A model generated the notes under the pieces. It was given only the letters and a program-made list of their open reading frames with translations, ran no database searches and was not told where the DNA came from. A DNA stretch of 46,373 nt from JBFWVD01 sp050246915 (GTDB lineage Bacteria > Actinomycetota > Acidimicrobiia > Acidimicrobiales > Ilumatobacteraceae): positions 1-46,373 of the forward strand of contig JBFWVD010000043.1 in NCBI GenBank assembly GCA_050246915.1. Direction: 5' to 3'. Made by a program: the position numbers and the translations under genes. Of this stretch, positions 8,816 through 17,753 are shown in pieces; position 1 is the stretch's first letter, and each line of letters begins with the position of its first letter.

Positions 8816-9577
8816 TCACACCAAGGTGAATCCGCCGTCCACCACCAGCACCTGTCCCGTGGTGATCGCCGCGTCGGGCGACGCCAGCAGGTGCACGGCA
8901 TCGGCCATCTCGAGTGCGGTCGGTATGCGCCCATACGGCGTCTTGCGCTCGATGGCGCGGCGGAACTCCTCCGGAGCCGCCATGAGGTTCGGCGTCTCGA
9001 TGTAGGCCGCCGCAACGGCGTTGACCGTGATCTCCTTGGGTGCCAGCTGGGTGGCGAGATAGCGGACCGACACCTCGAGCGCACCCTTGGCCGCCGCCAT
9101 GGGGAAGTAGCCCAGACCCTGGGTCGGGTGGAACAACCGGATGGTGGCCACGCTGCTGGTGGCGATGATCCGCCCGGTCTTGGGTGGCAGCATGGGCACC
9201 GCGCGCTGGGCGATGCTCATGAGCGCGAGCGGCCCCACGTCCATGGCCCGCAGCACCTGCTCGCGTGTCGCTGACATCGGATCGGCGAAGGTCAGGTGGA
9301 ACGCGTTGTGCACCACGACGTCGAGTGCGTCGGTGCGACGTTCGATCTGATCGAACATCGCCGAGATGTCATCGGCCGAACCCATATCACCGTGGATCAC
9401 GTGGGCGTCCGCACCGGCCGAGCGCGCGAGTTCGGCGGCCTCCGCGGCCGCGCCGGCATCGTTGGCGTAGTTGATGAACATCGTTGACGACGTCGGTGCG
9501 AACCGCTCGACGATCGCTCGACCCCAACCCCGTGACCCTCCGGTGACGAGCACCGAACGCTTGCCATCCCCGCTCAT
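8816..9577 (-). CDS. SDR with FabL-type (Tyr-x6-Lys) active site
   Basis: NAD(P)H-dependent short-chain dehydrogenase/reductase, 253 aa. The cofactor motif is TGGSRGWG (residues 12-19). The NNAG motif is changed to HNAF (90-93). The active site reads S141/S142, then Y157-FPMAAA-K164, a Tyr-x6-Lys spacing like the enoyl-ACP reductases FabI and FabL, not the normal Tyr-x3-Lys. Downstream VRYLATQLAPKEITVNAV also resembles FabL. The second of two Met codons was chosen because GAGGGG precedes it; the longer form adds 10 residues. It is the first gene of the minus-strand trio and divergent from the BKACE gene at 9707. Enoyl-thioester reduction is a reasonable guess. Confidence 0.85.
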   Translation of the reverse strand: MSGDGKRSVLVTGGSRGWGRAIVERFAPTSSTMFINYANDAGAAAEAAELARSAGADAHVIHGDMGSADDISAMFDQIERRTDALDVVVHNAFHLTFADPMSATREQVLRAMDVGPLALMSIAQRAVPMLPPKTGRIIATSSVATIRLFHPTQGLGYFPMAAAKGALEVSVRYLATQLAPKEITVNAVAAAYIETPNLMAAPEEFRRAIERKTPYGRIPTALEMADAVHLLASPDAAITTGQVLVVDGGFTLV

Positions 9578-9706
9578 CTCATCCCCTCGTCCACGTCGCT
9601 CAGCCACACATGAGCCCGTCGATGGATCGGAACCATCTCCGGCCAGTAACGGGTACCATCATGGCTGCTCGACTCATCGGGGGATGACAGCGAGAGGAGC
9701 GGCCTC

Positions 9707-10660
9707 ATGAGGCTCGACGACAAGGTCATCATCGAGGTCGGCATCAACGAGAACCAGTTGAAGTCGACCAACGCCAACATCCCGTACACCGACGAGGAGA
9801 TAGCGGCCGACGCGCAACGCTGCCTCGACGCAGGAGCCTCGGTCATCCACTACCACGGCCGGGATCCGATCGACGCGTCGATGTCGTGTGAGGCCGAACT
9901 GAACATCGCCATCCAACGGGCCATCACCGAGCGCACGACACTCATCGCCTATCCCACCTATGGCGACGTCGTGCCGGTGATGGACGGTCACTACGAGATC
10001 TGCACACCGTCGCAGAACCGATTCCGTCATCTGGTGGAAGCGGTGGGACGCGACGTGCGGTTGGAGATCGGTCCCATCGACCTCGGAGCGTTCTACGACG
10101 TCAACGCCGTTCGTACTGGCATCGATGTACCGGGTGAACCCGTGAGTGGTTGGACGATGGTGCGAGGGCATCAGATCAACAACGGATACGACCACGTCTG
10201 GCTCGCCCGGTTCTGCGAGGAGCACGGGTTGGTTAAGTCGTTCGCCGCGCCCGATTCCATGTGCCTGTTGAACCTCCGCAACATGATCGACATGGGTCTG
10301 GTGCCGGAGGCGAAGCTGAGCCTGAAGCTGTTCTTCTTCGGTGGTACGGCGCTGCCCACCCGCTTTCGCTACATGTTGGAGTTGGCGCGGGAGTTGTTCA
10401 CCGACAAGCAGTTGCGGTGGATGCCGGTGGTGCAGGCCACCGATGGGTTCCCCGTGGCTGCGCTCGCCTTGGCGCAGGGAGGCGATGCTCGCACCGGCCT
10501 CGGCGATTACGCCTATGGGTCGCAAGGCGCGCCGTCCAATCCGGCGTTGGTCGAGCGGTTGGTGAACATGGCCCGCGCCCTGGGGCGAGAGCCGGCCACA
10601 CCGGACGAGGCCCGACAGATCAAAGGACTGGCGCCGATCGGAGAATTGCTCCCGGCCTAG
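9707..10660 (+). CDS. BKACE (DUF849) beta-keto acid cleavage enzyme
   Basis: 317-aa TIM-barrel Zn enzyme of the BKACE family. Members condense a beta-keto acid with acetyl-CoA and split it to acetoacetate plus a new acyl-CoA; the founding member is 3-keto-5-aminohexanoate cleavage enzyme. The metal-binding HxH is seen in VIHYHGRD (H48, H50), after the usual N-terminal IEVGINEN stretch. NLRNMIDMGL and the C-terminal GLGDYAYGS fit the fold. The ATG follows GAGAGGAG. It heads a plus-strand run with SDR, monooxygenase and SDR (to 13242), so this probable cleavage step belongs to the same catabolic pathway. Substrate unknown. Confidence 0.85.
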   Translation: MRLDDKVIIEVGINENQLKSTNANIPYTDEEIAADAQRCLDAGASVIHYHGRDPIDASMSCEAELNIAIQRAITERTTLIAYPTYGDVVPVMDGHYEICTPSQNRFRHLVEAVGRDVRLEIGPIDLGAFYDVNAVRTGIDVPGEPVSGWTMVRGHQINNGYDHVWLARFCEEHGLVKSFAAPDSMCLLNLRNMIDMGLVPEAKLSLKLFFFGGTALPTRFRYMLELARELFTDKQLRWMPVVQATDGFPVAALALAQGGDARTGLGDYAYGSQGAPSNPALVERLVNMARALGREPATPDEARQIKGLAPIGELLPA

Positions 10661-10710
10661 CGACCCGGGTGGCTTCCCGGAGCGTCGAGTCGTGCGCGTA
10701 GGGTCGGTCC

Positions 10711-11508
10711 ATGGATCTTGGAATCGCGGGTCGCGTCGCTCTGGTCGTCGGGGGCAGCAAGGGCATCGGCAAGGAGTCGGCTCGGATGCTGGCCGCCGAA
10801 GGATGTCGGGTAGCTGTGGTGGCCCGGACGCAGAAGCACATCGACCTCACCGTCGCTGCCATCCGCGACGACGGCGGTGACGCCGTCGGCATCTCGGCCG
10901 ACATGACGACCAAGGACGGGATCGAGCGCGCCGTCGCCGAGACCACAGCGGCGTATGGACCTCCACTCATCGTCATCACCCAGGCCGACTTCCACGTGCG
11001 CGGGTTCTTCGCCGAGATCGAAGACTCCGAGGCCTACGTCGAGTCATATCGGGCGTACACGATGAGCCAGGTGTACATGCTCCACGCAGTGTTGCCGGCC
11101 ATGGTGGAGGCCGGTTGGGGTCGTTACGTCCACATCGGTTCGGCCACGGCCAAGGAACCGGTGAACAAGCCGCCCCACACCGTCGCCAACGGGACCAGAG
11201 CCTCAACGGTGGGGTTGCTCAAGAGCGTGTCCGACGAGTACGCCCGCTTCGGCGTCACCATCAACACCATCGCCCCGGGCTGGATCGCCACCAAGACCAC
11301 CAACTGGTACCTGTCGACGCATGAAGGGTTGACAGACGACGAGCAGCGTCGCGATTGGATGATCGAGAAGGCCGGTGTTCCGGCCGGCCGCTTGGGTGAA
11401 CCCGAGGAGATCGCCTCGACGGTGGTGTACCTGTGCTCGCAGCTCGGTGGTTACGTCAACGGCCACTACATCGCGGTCGACGGTGGTCATCATCGTTCGG
11501 CGTTCTGA
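10711..11508 (+). CDS. divergent SDR with His/Asn in place of catalytic Tyr/Lys
   Basis: 265-aa Rossmann protein of the SDR superfamily. The cofactor loop GGSKGIG (14-20) is normal, but NNAG is replaced by ITQAD. The active-site stretch GSATAKEPVNKPPHTVAN keeps S144 while H156 and N160 occupy the places of Tyr and Lys. The AKEP...N..RA pattern recalls the BKR-like SDR subgroup that lacks a perfect catalytic tetrad. The C-terminus (GEPEEIASTVVYLCS, VDGGHH) is standard. It lies 50 bp after the BKACE gene and 14 bp before a monooxygenase with AGGAGG. The protein at 38237 has the same change. It may be catalytic by another residue, or a structural partner. Confidence 0.88.
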   Translation: MDLGIAGRVALVVGGSKGIGKESARMLAAEGCRVAVVARTQKHIDLTVAAIRDDGGDAVGISADMTTKDGIERAVAETTAAYGPPLIVITQADFHVRGFFAEIEDSEAYVESYRAYTMSQVYMLHAVLPAMVEAGWGRYVHIGSATAKEPVNKPPHTVANGTRASTVGLLKSVSDEYARFGVTINTIAPGWIATKTTNWYLSTHEGLTDDEQRRDWMIEKAGVPAGRLGEPEEIASTVVYLCSQLGGYVNGHYIAVDGGHHRSAF

Positions 11509-11522
11509 GAGGAGGTTCGGCC

Positions 11523-12377
11523 ATGGAGATCGGTATCGGGTTCCCGGGGCTCTTCGCCGGCGTCGACCGTCAACTGTTATTGACGTGGGCGCGCCGCGCT
11601 GAGGCGGCAGAGTTCGATTGTCTGTGCAGCGGCGAGCGGCTCGCTTCGGAGACGCCGGAGTTGATGACGACATTGGCCATGGTCGGGGCGGTGACCGAAC
11701 GGATCCGGCTCATGAGCACGGTGGCGTTGTTGCCGTTGCACTCCACGGGGTTCATCACCAAGCAGGTGGCCACCCTCGACGTGATGACGCAGGGCCGCTT
11801 CACATTCGGCGTCGGTGTGGGACATCGACCGCAGGACTACGCGGCCGCCGGTATCGACAAGCCCTCTCGCCTCGATCGTTTCGAGCAGCAACTGGCTTAC
11901 ATGCGTCGCCAATGGGCGGGTACGCCCGCCGACGGTGAGCCGCAGATCGGTCCACCCACGTTCACCCGAGGTGGGCCTCGCGTGCTCGTCGGGCCTCTGA
12001 CGCCGAAGGCGGCGCGACGTGCTGCGCTGTGCGACGGCATCGCCAGCTTCGGTGCCAGCCCCGCCGAGCATCTCGAGGTCTACAACTCGGCGCGCGAGGC
12101 GTGGACCGAGGCCGGTCGCGAGGGCAAGCCCTACTTCGCCGCTGGGGCGTTCTTCGCCGTCGGTCCCGACGCCGACGCCAAGTGCCACGAGTATCTGGCG
12201 TGGCATCACAGCGCGGGACCGTCGCAGCTCTACTACGACAAGTTCACCATCGCGGAGTCCAAGATCGCCGAGGCCATGGAGCAGTTCGCTGCCATCGGGG
12301 TCGACGAGTTCTACTTCGTGCCGACCATCGCCGAGGTCGATCAGGTGGACCGGCTTGCCGAACTGGTGAGGGTCTGA
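11523..12377 (+). CDS. LLM-class flavin/F420-dependent oxidoreductase
   Basis: 284-aa luciferase-like TIM barrel. Marks include the N-terminal IGIGFPG, a strand with CSGERL, RIRLMSTVALLPLHST, and GRFTFGVGVGHRPQDY. It is shorter than and only distantly similar to the monooxygenase at 7783. The start is the ATG seven bases after AGGAGG (11510-11515); an earlier in-frame start lies inside the preceding gene. Its TGA is followed within 5 bp by the start of the next SDR, so translation is probably coupled. Together with the BKACE and the two flanking SDRs it forms a four-gene operon. Substrate unknown. Confidence 0.88.
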   Translation: MEIGIGFPGLFAGVDRQLLLTWARRAEAAEFDCLCSGERLASETPELMTTLAMVGAVTERIRLMSTVALLPLHSTGFITKQVATLDVMTQGRFTFGVGVGHRPQDYAAAGIDKPSRLDRFEQQLAYMRRQWAGTPADGEPQIGPPTFTRGGPRVLVGPLTPKAARRAALCDGIASFGASPAEHLEVYNSAREAWTEAGREGKPYFAAGAFFAVGPDADAKCHEYLAWHHSAGPSQLYYDKFTIAESKIAEAMEQFAAIGVDEFYFVPTIAEVDQVDRLAELVRV

Positions 12378-12381
12378 CGTG

Positions 12382-13242
12382 ATGGACCTGACCAACAAGG
12401 TCGCTTTGGTGACCGGCGCCAGCCGTGGTGTCGGTGCGGCACTCGCGGTGGCACTGGCCGAAGCCGGCTGTGATGTGGCGTGTGCGGCGCGCTCGACGGC
12501 TGAACAACCGCAAAAGACCGTCGGCACGTTGGACGACACGATCGACCGGATTCGGGCAACGGGACGCCGGGGGCTCAAGGTCCCCACCAACTTGGCCGTC
12601 TCCGATGAGGTCGTCGACATGGTGCGAATCGCGCACCAGCACTTCGGTCGCCTCGACATCTTGGTCAACAACGCCGCCATCTCGTTGGTGAGCACCATCG
12701 ATGTCCCGATGCGACGTCACGACGTGCAGATGGAGGTGAACTTGCGGGCGCCGTTCATCGCGTTGCAGGAGAGCGCGGCCATCATGAAGGCCCAAGGCGG
12801 CGGGGCGATCCTCAACGTCTCGTCGTTGGCCGCGTTGTTGCCATTTCCCGATCAGATCTCCTACGGCATGGGCAAGATCGCCCTCGAACGCCTCACCATC
12901 GATGCCGCCAAGCAGTTGCAGCAGTTCAACATCGCGGTGAACTGCTTCCGGATCGACATCGCGGTGGCGTCGGAGGGGTTCGTCGCCAACACCCCGGGTG
13001 TCGATCATTCCGATTGGGAGCCGCCCGAAGTCGCCGCCGAAGGGATCATCTGGATGTTGCGTCAGCCGGTGACCTACTCGGGCATGCGCGAGAGCATGTA
13101 CCACTTGCGTCATCGCGAAGGGATCATGGCGTCGCGCGTGCCGCATCCGCACTCGGAGCCGACGGCCACCGAGTTGTTCAACGGCCTGGCTCCCATGGAA
13201 GAGCACTCGGTGTTCGAAGGGCTCTATCGCGACCAGGGATGA
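12382..13242 (+). CDS. short-chain dehydrogenase/reductase
   Basis: Classical SDR, 286 aa, with a C-terminal extension. TGASRGVG binds the cofactor, DILVNNAAIS is the NNAG region, NVSSLAALLP supplies the Ser, and SYGMGK the Tyr-x3-Lys. The section after the active site (VNCFRIDIAVASEGF) and the last 50 residues, with HPHSEP, differ from ordinary FabG proteins. A GTG three bases upstream could also start translation. It begins 5 bp after the monooxygenase stop and closes the BKACE operon. It probably oxidises a hydroxyl or reduces a ketone in that pathway. Confidence 0.92.
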   Translation: MDLTNKVALVTGASRGVGAALAVALAEAGCDVACAARSTAEQPQKTVGTLDDTIDRIRATGRRGLKVPTNLAVSDEVVDMVRIAHQHFGRLDILVNNAAISLVSTIDVPMRRHDVQMEVNLRAPFIALQESAAIMKAQGGGAILNVSSLAALLPFPDQISYGMGKIALERLTIDAAKQLQQFNIAVNCFRIDIAVASEGFVANTPGVDHSDWEPPEVAAEGIIWMLRQPVTYSGMRESMYHLRHREGIMASRVPHPHSEPTATELFNGLAPMEEHSVFEGLYRDQG

Positions 13243-13293
13243 GCATTGTGCCGGGAAGGATGAGCCTTCGGCCGGTGGTGCTCGAGGTGGCCG

Positions 13294-15873
13294 TTGGGTG
13301 AACGTCGATTCGTGAGCATCATCGACATCGCCGCCGGTGGTCTCAGCGCGCAAGAGGCGGCGCAGCGATTGGCGACCGACGGCCCCAACGAACTGCCGAT
13401 GGCGCGCAAGCGCAACCTGGTGGCCCAAGCGTGGGACGTGGTGCGCCAGCCGATGTTGCTGTTGCTGGTCGGCGCGGGCACGGTCAACTTCCTCCTCGCC
13501 GAGCCACTCGATGGTGTCATCTTGATGGCGTTCGTGGTCGTGGTCATCGGGATCTCGATCTACCAGGAGCACAAGACCGAGAACGCGTTGGCGGCACTGC
13601 GCGATCTGTCGTCACCGCGGGCGCTCGTGATCCGCGACGGCCAGCAGACCCGCATCGCCGGCCGCGACGTGGTGGTGGGTGACTGCATCTTGTTGGCCGA
13701 AGGCGATCGGGTCCCGGCTGATTGTGTTCTCGCCGACGGGGTGAACTTCTCGGTGGACGAGTCGGCGCTCACCGGCGAATCGGTCCCCGTCCGCAAAGCC
13801 CCGCCGTCGGTCGGCACCTCGACCGAACCGCACCGGACCGTTGCCACGGGGCGTCCCGGTGGCGACGACACGCCGTGGCTCTTCTCCGGCACGTTGGTGG
13901 TCAAGGGCCACGGCGTCGCGGTGGCAACAGCGACCGGTGCTCGCACCGAGCTCGGCCGGATCGGTGACGCGCTGCGCACCATCGAGTCCGACCGCACGCC
14001 ACTGCAGCGTGAGATCGACCGTCTGGTGGCGGTGATTGCGGTGTTCGCGCTCGTCGTCGCCGCCGTCGTGGTGGTGCTGTACGGGGTGATCCGCGGAGGA
14101 TGGCTTCTTGCTTTGCTGGCCGGCATCGCCACCGCCATGGCCATGCTCCCCGAGGAGTTCCCGGTGGTGCTCACCGTGTTCCTCGCCCTGGGTGCCTGGC
14201 GGATGTCGCAACGTCACGTGCTCACCCGACGCGCTCCGGTGATCGAGGCCCTCGGTTCGGCAACGGTCATCTGTGTCGACAAGACCGGCACGCTCACGAT
14301 GAACCAGATGACGGTGCGGGAGTTGATCGTCGGCGATCAGCTGCACGTGCTCGACGAGTCGTCGTTGCCCGAGACCTTCCACGCCTTGGCCGAGATCGCT
14401 GTGCTCGCGTCGCCCGTCGACCCGTTCGATCCGATGGACAAGGCGTTCCGATCGCTCGGCGAGACCTATCTGTCCGAGACCGAGCACCTGCATCGCGATT
14501 GGAACCTGGTGCGCGAGTACCCGCTGTCGCCGAAATTGCTGGCGCTGTCGCACGTGTGGCAATCGCCCGACTCGTCGCGTTATGTCGTCGCCGCCAAGGG
14601 TGCACCGGAGGCGATCGCCGATCTGTGCCATTTCGATCCCGATCGTCTCGGTGCACTGACGGCGCAGGTCGAGGACGCGACCGCGAACGGTCAACGCGTC
14701 CTGGCCGTTGCGCGTGCCCGGTTCGATCTGTCCAAACGGCTCCCCACCGAGCAGCACGACTTCGCATTCGAGTTCATGGGGCTGGCCGGCCTGCACGATC
14801 CGATCCGCCCCGGTGTCGCCGACTCGGTCGCCGAGTGCGCTCGCGCTGGGGTACGAACGGTGATGATCACCGGCGACTATCCGGGAACAGCTCTGGCCAT
14901 CGCTCGCGAGATCGGTCTCGAAGATGCCGCTGGCTGCATCACCGGCCCCGAACTGTCGGTCATGAGCGACGAGGAGTTGGCACTCCGGGTACGTGAGGTG
15001 AACGTGTTCGCTCGAATGGTGCCCGAGCAGAAGCTGCAGTTGGTGCGAGCGCTGAAGGCCAACGGGGAGATCGTCGGCATGACCGGTGACGGCGTGAACG
15101 ACGCGCCGGCATTGCGGGCCGCCGACATCGGCATCGCCATGGGTCAACGCGGCACCGACGTCGCCCGTGAAGCGGCGGCCTTGGTCATCACCGATGACGA
15201 CTTCTCCTCGATTGCAGGGGGTATCCGTCAGGGCCGCGGCATCTTCGACAACCTGCGCAAGGCCATGGCCTATGTGATCGCCGTGCACGTGCCGATCGTG
15301 GGCATGTCGATCCTCCCGTTGTTCGTCGACCACTGGCCCCTCGTGCTGTTGCCGGTGCAGATCGCCTTCCTCGAGCTCATCATCGACCCGGCGTGCTCGG
15401 TGGTGTTCGAGGCCGAGACGATCGATCCTCGGATCATGGACCTCCCGCCTCGATCGACCACGACCCCCATCCTCGATCGTCAGTTGTTGGCCATCGCTGT
15501 GCTGCAAGGGTTGTCGGTGCTCGCCGCGGTGATGGCCGTCTACCTGTGGAGCGTGCTCGACGATCGCCCGGACGCGATCGTCCGTTCGATCACCTTCGCG
15601 ACGTTGGTGCTGGCCAACCTCGGGCTCATCTTGGTGAACCGATCGTGGCGTCTGCCGGTGTGGCGGACGTTCCAGGAGCGGCGCAACCCGACGCTGAAGT
15701 GGATCATGGTGGCGGCGGTGTCGATGCTCGTGGTGATGCTCACCGTGCCCGGCCCGCGACGGGCGTTCACGTTCGGACCGATGACGATCGTCGACGCCGT
15801 GGTGGCGTTGGCCGCGTCGGCTGTGGGCGTCACGTGGTTCGAGATCCGCAAAACGGCGCGCGCCCACCGTTGA
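13294..15873 (+). CDS. P2-type cation-transporting ATPase
   Basis: 859-aa P-type ATPase, inner membrane. In order: M1-M2 (residues 50-90), actuator TGES (160-163), M3-M4 with the ion-site motif PEEFP (286-290), phosphorylation DKTGTLT (329-335), nucleotide-binding KGAPEA (435-440), TGDYPGTA (526-533), hinge TGDGVNDAPAL (597-607), then M5-M10 with ELIIDPACSVVFE (694-706). PEEFP replaces the PEGLP of Ca2+ pumps. The ion is therefore unsure; Ca2+ or Mn2+ are the usual suspects for this group. The TTG start has GAGG six bases upstream; GTG at 13312 is an alternative. It follows an SDR by 51 bp but looks functionally separate from the catabolic genes. Confidence 0.92.
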   Translation: MGERRFVSIIDIAAGGLSAQEAAQRLATDGPNELPMARKRNLVAQAWDVVRQPMLLLLVGAGTVNFLLAEPLDGVILMAFVVVVIGISIYQEHKTENALAALRDLSSPRALVIRDGQQTRIAGRDVVVGDCILLAEGDRVPADCVLADGVNFSVDESALTGESVPVRKAPPSVGTSTEPHRTVATGRPGGDDTPWLFSGTLVVKGHGVAVATATGARTELGRIGDALRTIESDRTPLQREIDRLVAVIAVFALVVAAVVVVLYGVIRGGWLLALLAGIATAMAMLPEEFPVVLTVFLALGAWRMSQRHVLTRRAPVIEALGSATVICVDKTGTLTMNQMTVRELIVGDQLHVLDESSLPETFHALAEIAVLASPVDPFDPMDKAFRSLGETYLSETEHLHRDWNLVREYPLSPKLLALSHVWQSPDSSRYVVAAKGAPEAIADLCHFDPDRLGALTAQVEDATANGQRVLAVARARFDLSKRLPTEQHDFAFEFMGLAGLHDPIRPGVADSVAECARAGVRTVMITGDYPGTALAIAREIGLEDAAGCITGPELSVMSDEELALRVREVNVFARMVPEQKLQLVRALKANGEIVGMTGDGVNDAPALRAADIGIAMGQRGTDVAREAAALVITDDDFSSIAGGIRQGRGIFDNLRKAMAYVIAVHVPIVGMSILPLFVDHWPLVLLPVQIAFLELIIDPACSVVFEAETIDPRIMDLPPRSTTTPILDRQLLAIAVLQGLSVLAAVMAVYLWSVLDDRPDAIVRSITFATLVLANLGLILVNRSWRLPVWRTFQERRNPTLKWIMVAAVSMLVVMLTVPGPRRAFTFGPMTIVDAVVALAASAVGVTWFEIRKTARAHR

Positions 15874-16019
15874 CGAAGTCGCGCGCTCGATATTCACACT
15901 TTCAATCCGGGGTCCCCGGGGACTAGGAATGTCGTTGCGTCATCGATGCCGGGGCAGGGGGTCCCGGAGCGGCCATCGCCGCTCGGTTGCGTCGGCGCCT
16001 CAGCACAGGGGGATGAGAG

Positions 16020-16853
16020 ATGATCGATCTGGGACTCGAAGGCAAGCGGGCCATCGTCGTCGGGGCTGGGTTCATCCCCGAGCGCGCCGGCCACGGACGT
16101 GGCAGCGCCCTGAACCTGGCCCGAGCCGGCGCCATGGTGGCCTGCATCGACAAGCACGAAGGTCGAGCCGCCGAGATCGTCGCCGAGATCGAAGCGTTGG
16201 GTGGCAAGGCGTTCCCTGTGATCGGCGATGTGACCGACCCGGCCGAGGCGGTGCGCGTGATCGACGAGGCGGTCGCTCTGCTCGGCGGCGTCGACGTGTG
16301 CATCGACGTGGTCGGCGAAGCCATCTTCGGATTGTCGTCGAGCTACTCGAACGAGAACTGGGACGCCCAGATGTCGAAGAACCTCAATCAGGTCTTCTAC
16401 GTGTTCAAAGCGATCATGGGCCATCTGGTCAAGCAGGGCACGGGGGGTTCGGTCGTCGCCATCGCGTCGGTCGACGGCATCGGCGCCTCCACGTTCCACG
16501 CGGCGTATGGTGCCGCCAAGGCCGGGGTCATCTCGCTGGTGAAGAGCTTCTCGGACGAGGTCGGCAAGCACGGCATCCGGGTCAACGCCGTTGCCCCGGG
16601 CAACGTCGGCGGTGGCGTGTGGGGCGTGCCGGACGTGCCTTTCGGTCAGGACCCGTGCAACTCGCTGGCGCCGCCCCGCCCGATGGACATCGCCAACGCC
16701 GCGCTGTTCCTGTCGTCGTCGCTCGCCGAGCGCATCACCGGACAGACGATCGTGGTCGATGGCGGCGCGACCAACCGAACGCCGTGGGGCATCCGCGAAG
16801 AGCACCTCACGGAGTGGGTCGAGGCGCTGCCCGACGGCGAACCGGATCGCTGA
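16020..16853 (+). CDS. SDR with an expanded glycine motif
   Basis: 277-aa SDR. The cofactor loop is longer than usual: GAGFIPERAGHGRG (about residues 16-29) stands where TGxxxGxG is normal, with an insertion of about six residues. The NNAG position reads DVVGEA. The active site is otherwise intact, with IASVDGIG supplying Ser and AAYGAAK giving Tyr-x3-Lys; VNAVAPGN and IVVDGGA follow. GGGGGA precedes the ATG. It stands alone on the plus strand after a 146-bp gap and faces the isomerase gene at 16875. The altered loop may change NAD versus NADP preference. Confidence 0.9.
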   Translation: MIDLGLEGKRAIVVGAGFIPERAGHGRGSALNLARAGAMVACIDKHEGRAAEIVAEIEALGGKAFPVIGDVTDPAEAVRVIDEAVALLGGVDVCIDVVGEAIFGLSSSYSNENWDAQMSKNLNQVFYVFKAIMGHLVKQGTGGSVVAIASVDGIGASTFHAAYGAAKAGVISLVKSFSDEVGKHGIRVNAVAPGNVGGGVWGVPDVPFGQDPCNSLAPPRPMDIANAALFLSSSLAERITGQTIVVDGGATNRTPWGIREEHLTEWVEALPDGEPDR

Positions 16854-16874
16854 TCGGGTTCGGGTCGCGAGCGA

Positions 16875-17699
16875 TCACGCGCCGAGGCGATCGAGGATCT
16901 CGGTGAGGACCCGCGCTGCCCGCAGCGTGGCGGGCCGCTGCCCCTCGTTGTCGATGCGTCGGCCGTTCAACTCGATGTCGAACGGGCCGTCGTAGCCGGC
17001 GTCCAAGATCCATCCCAGCAGACGTTCGAGCGGGATGTCGCCATCGCCAGGAACGCACCGGCCGATCTCGCCGTACACGGTGTCGCTGACCTGCACCAGC
17101 GCAGCGCGCGGGCCGACGGCCTCGAGCTTCTCGGCCAGGCGCGATTCAGCGAAGAAGCCGCTCACATCGAGGCACAGGTCCACGCCGGCGAGATCGGCCA
17201 CGTCCATCGCGTCGGCGAGCCCGCCGGCGAGGTTGAAGCTGATGTACACCGGGTTCAGCGTCTCCAGCGCCCATCGCATGCCTACGGTCCGGCAGTGATC
17301 GAGCAACGGCCCCATGGCCCGTCGATATGCCTCGGCCCCCTCTTCGAAGGTGAGACGGCCCAGGGGACCGGTGACGCCGTAGATGCACCGCGCTCGCATC
17401 GACACCGCCGCGTCGATGGTCCGCAGGCCGATCTCGTGTTGTTCGGGCCACGATGACGGGTCATCGAGACGGAACATCACGTTGCTGACGACGGTCGAGA
17501 CGCGCAATTGGGATTGACGGATGATCTCGATGCCGCGCTGCCATCCGATCTTGTCCAACTTCACCGGCGACACGCCGATCCAGCGTGCTCCGATCGAGCG
17601 CGCCCAGTCGCAGTCGTCATCGAGTGTCATATCGCCGATGAACGACGAGTTCACCGACACGCGAGGGTGGATGAAGGGATGGCTCAGAGCGATCTTCAC
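16875..17699 (-). CDS. xylose-isomerase-like TIM-barrel protein (sugar phosphate isomerase/epimerase family)
   Basis: 274-aa AP-endonuclease-2/IolE-type barrel. Metal ligands are expected at the Glu in WALETLNP, the Asp in LCLDVSG, a residue in VQVSDT (Gln where His is common) and the final Glu in FDIELNG. PGDGDIPLERLLGWIL is the typical late-barrel pattern. The GTG start has AAGGGGAA upstream. It is divergent from a second barrel of the same fold, 54 bp away, so the pair probably shares a control region. Members isomerise or epimerise sugars, inosose or hydroxy-acids; nothing here fixes the substrate. Confidence 0.82.
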   Translation of the reverse strand: MKIALSHPFIHPRVSVNSSFIGDMTLDDDCDWARSIGARWIGVSPVKLDKIGWQRGIEIIRQSQLRVSTVVSNVMFRLDDPSSWPEQHEIGLRTIDAAVSMRARCIYGVTGPLGRLTFEEGAEAYRRAMGPLLDHCRTVGMRWALETLNPVYISFNLAGGLADAMDVADLAGVDLCLDVSGFFAESRLAEKLEAVGPRAALVQVSDTVYGEIGRCVPGDGDIPLERLLGWILDAGYDGPFDIELNGRRIDNEGQRPATLRAARVLTEILDRLGA

Positions 17700-17753
17700 G
17701 ACACATTCCCCTTGGTCGTCGGCGCTGGGAGACTATGCCGGAGAGGAGTCGTG

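Noticed and set aside
13612..15897. 761-codon minus-strand frame opposite the ATPase
   Set aside because: It is composed of repetitive His, Arg and Gly with no fold; the plus strand encodes a complete P-type ATPase.
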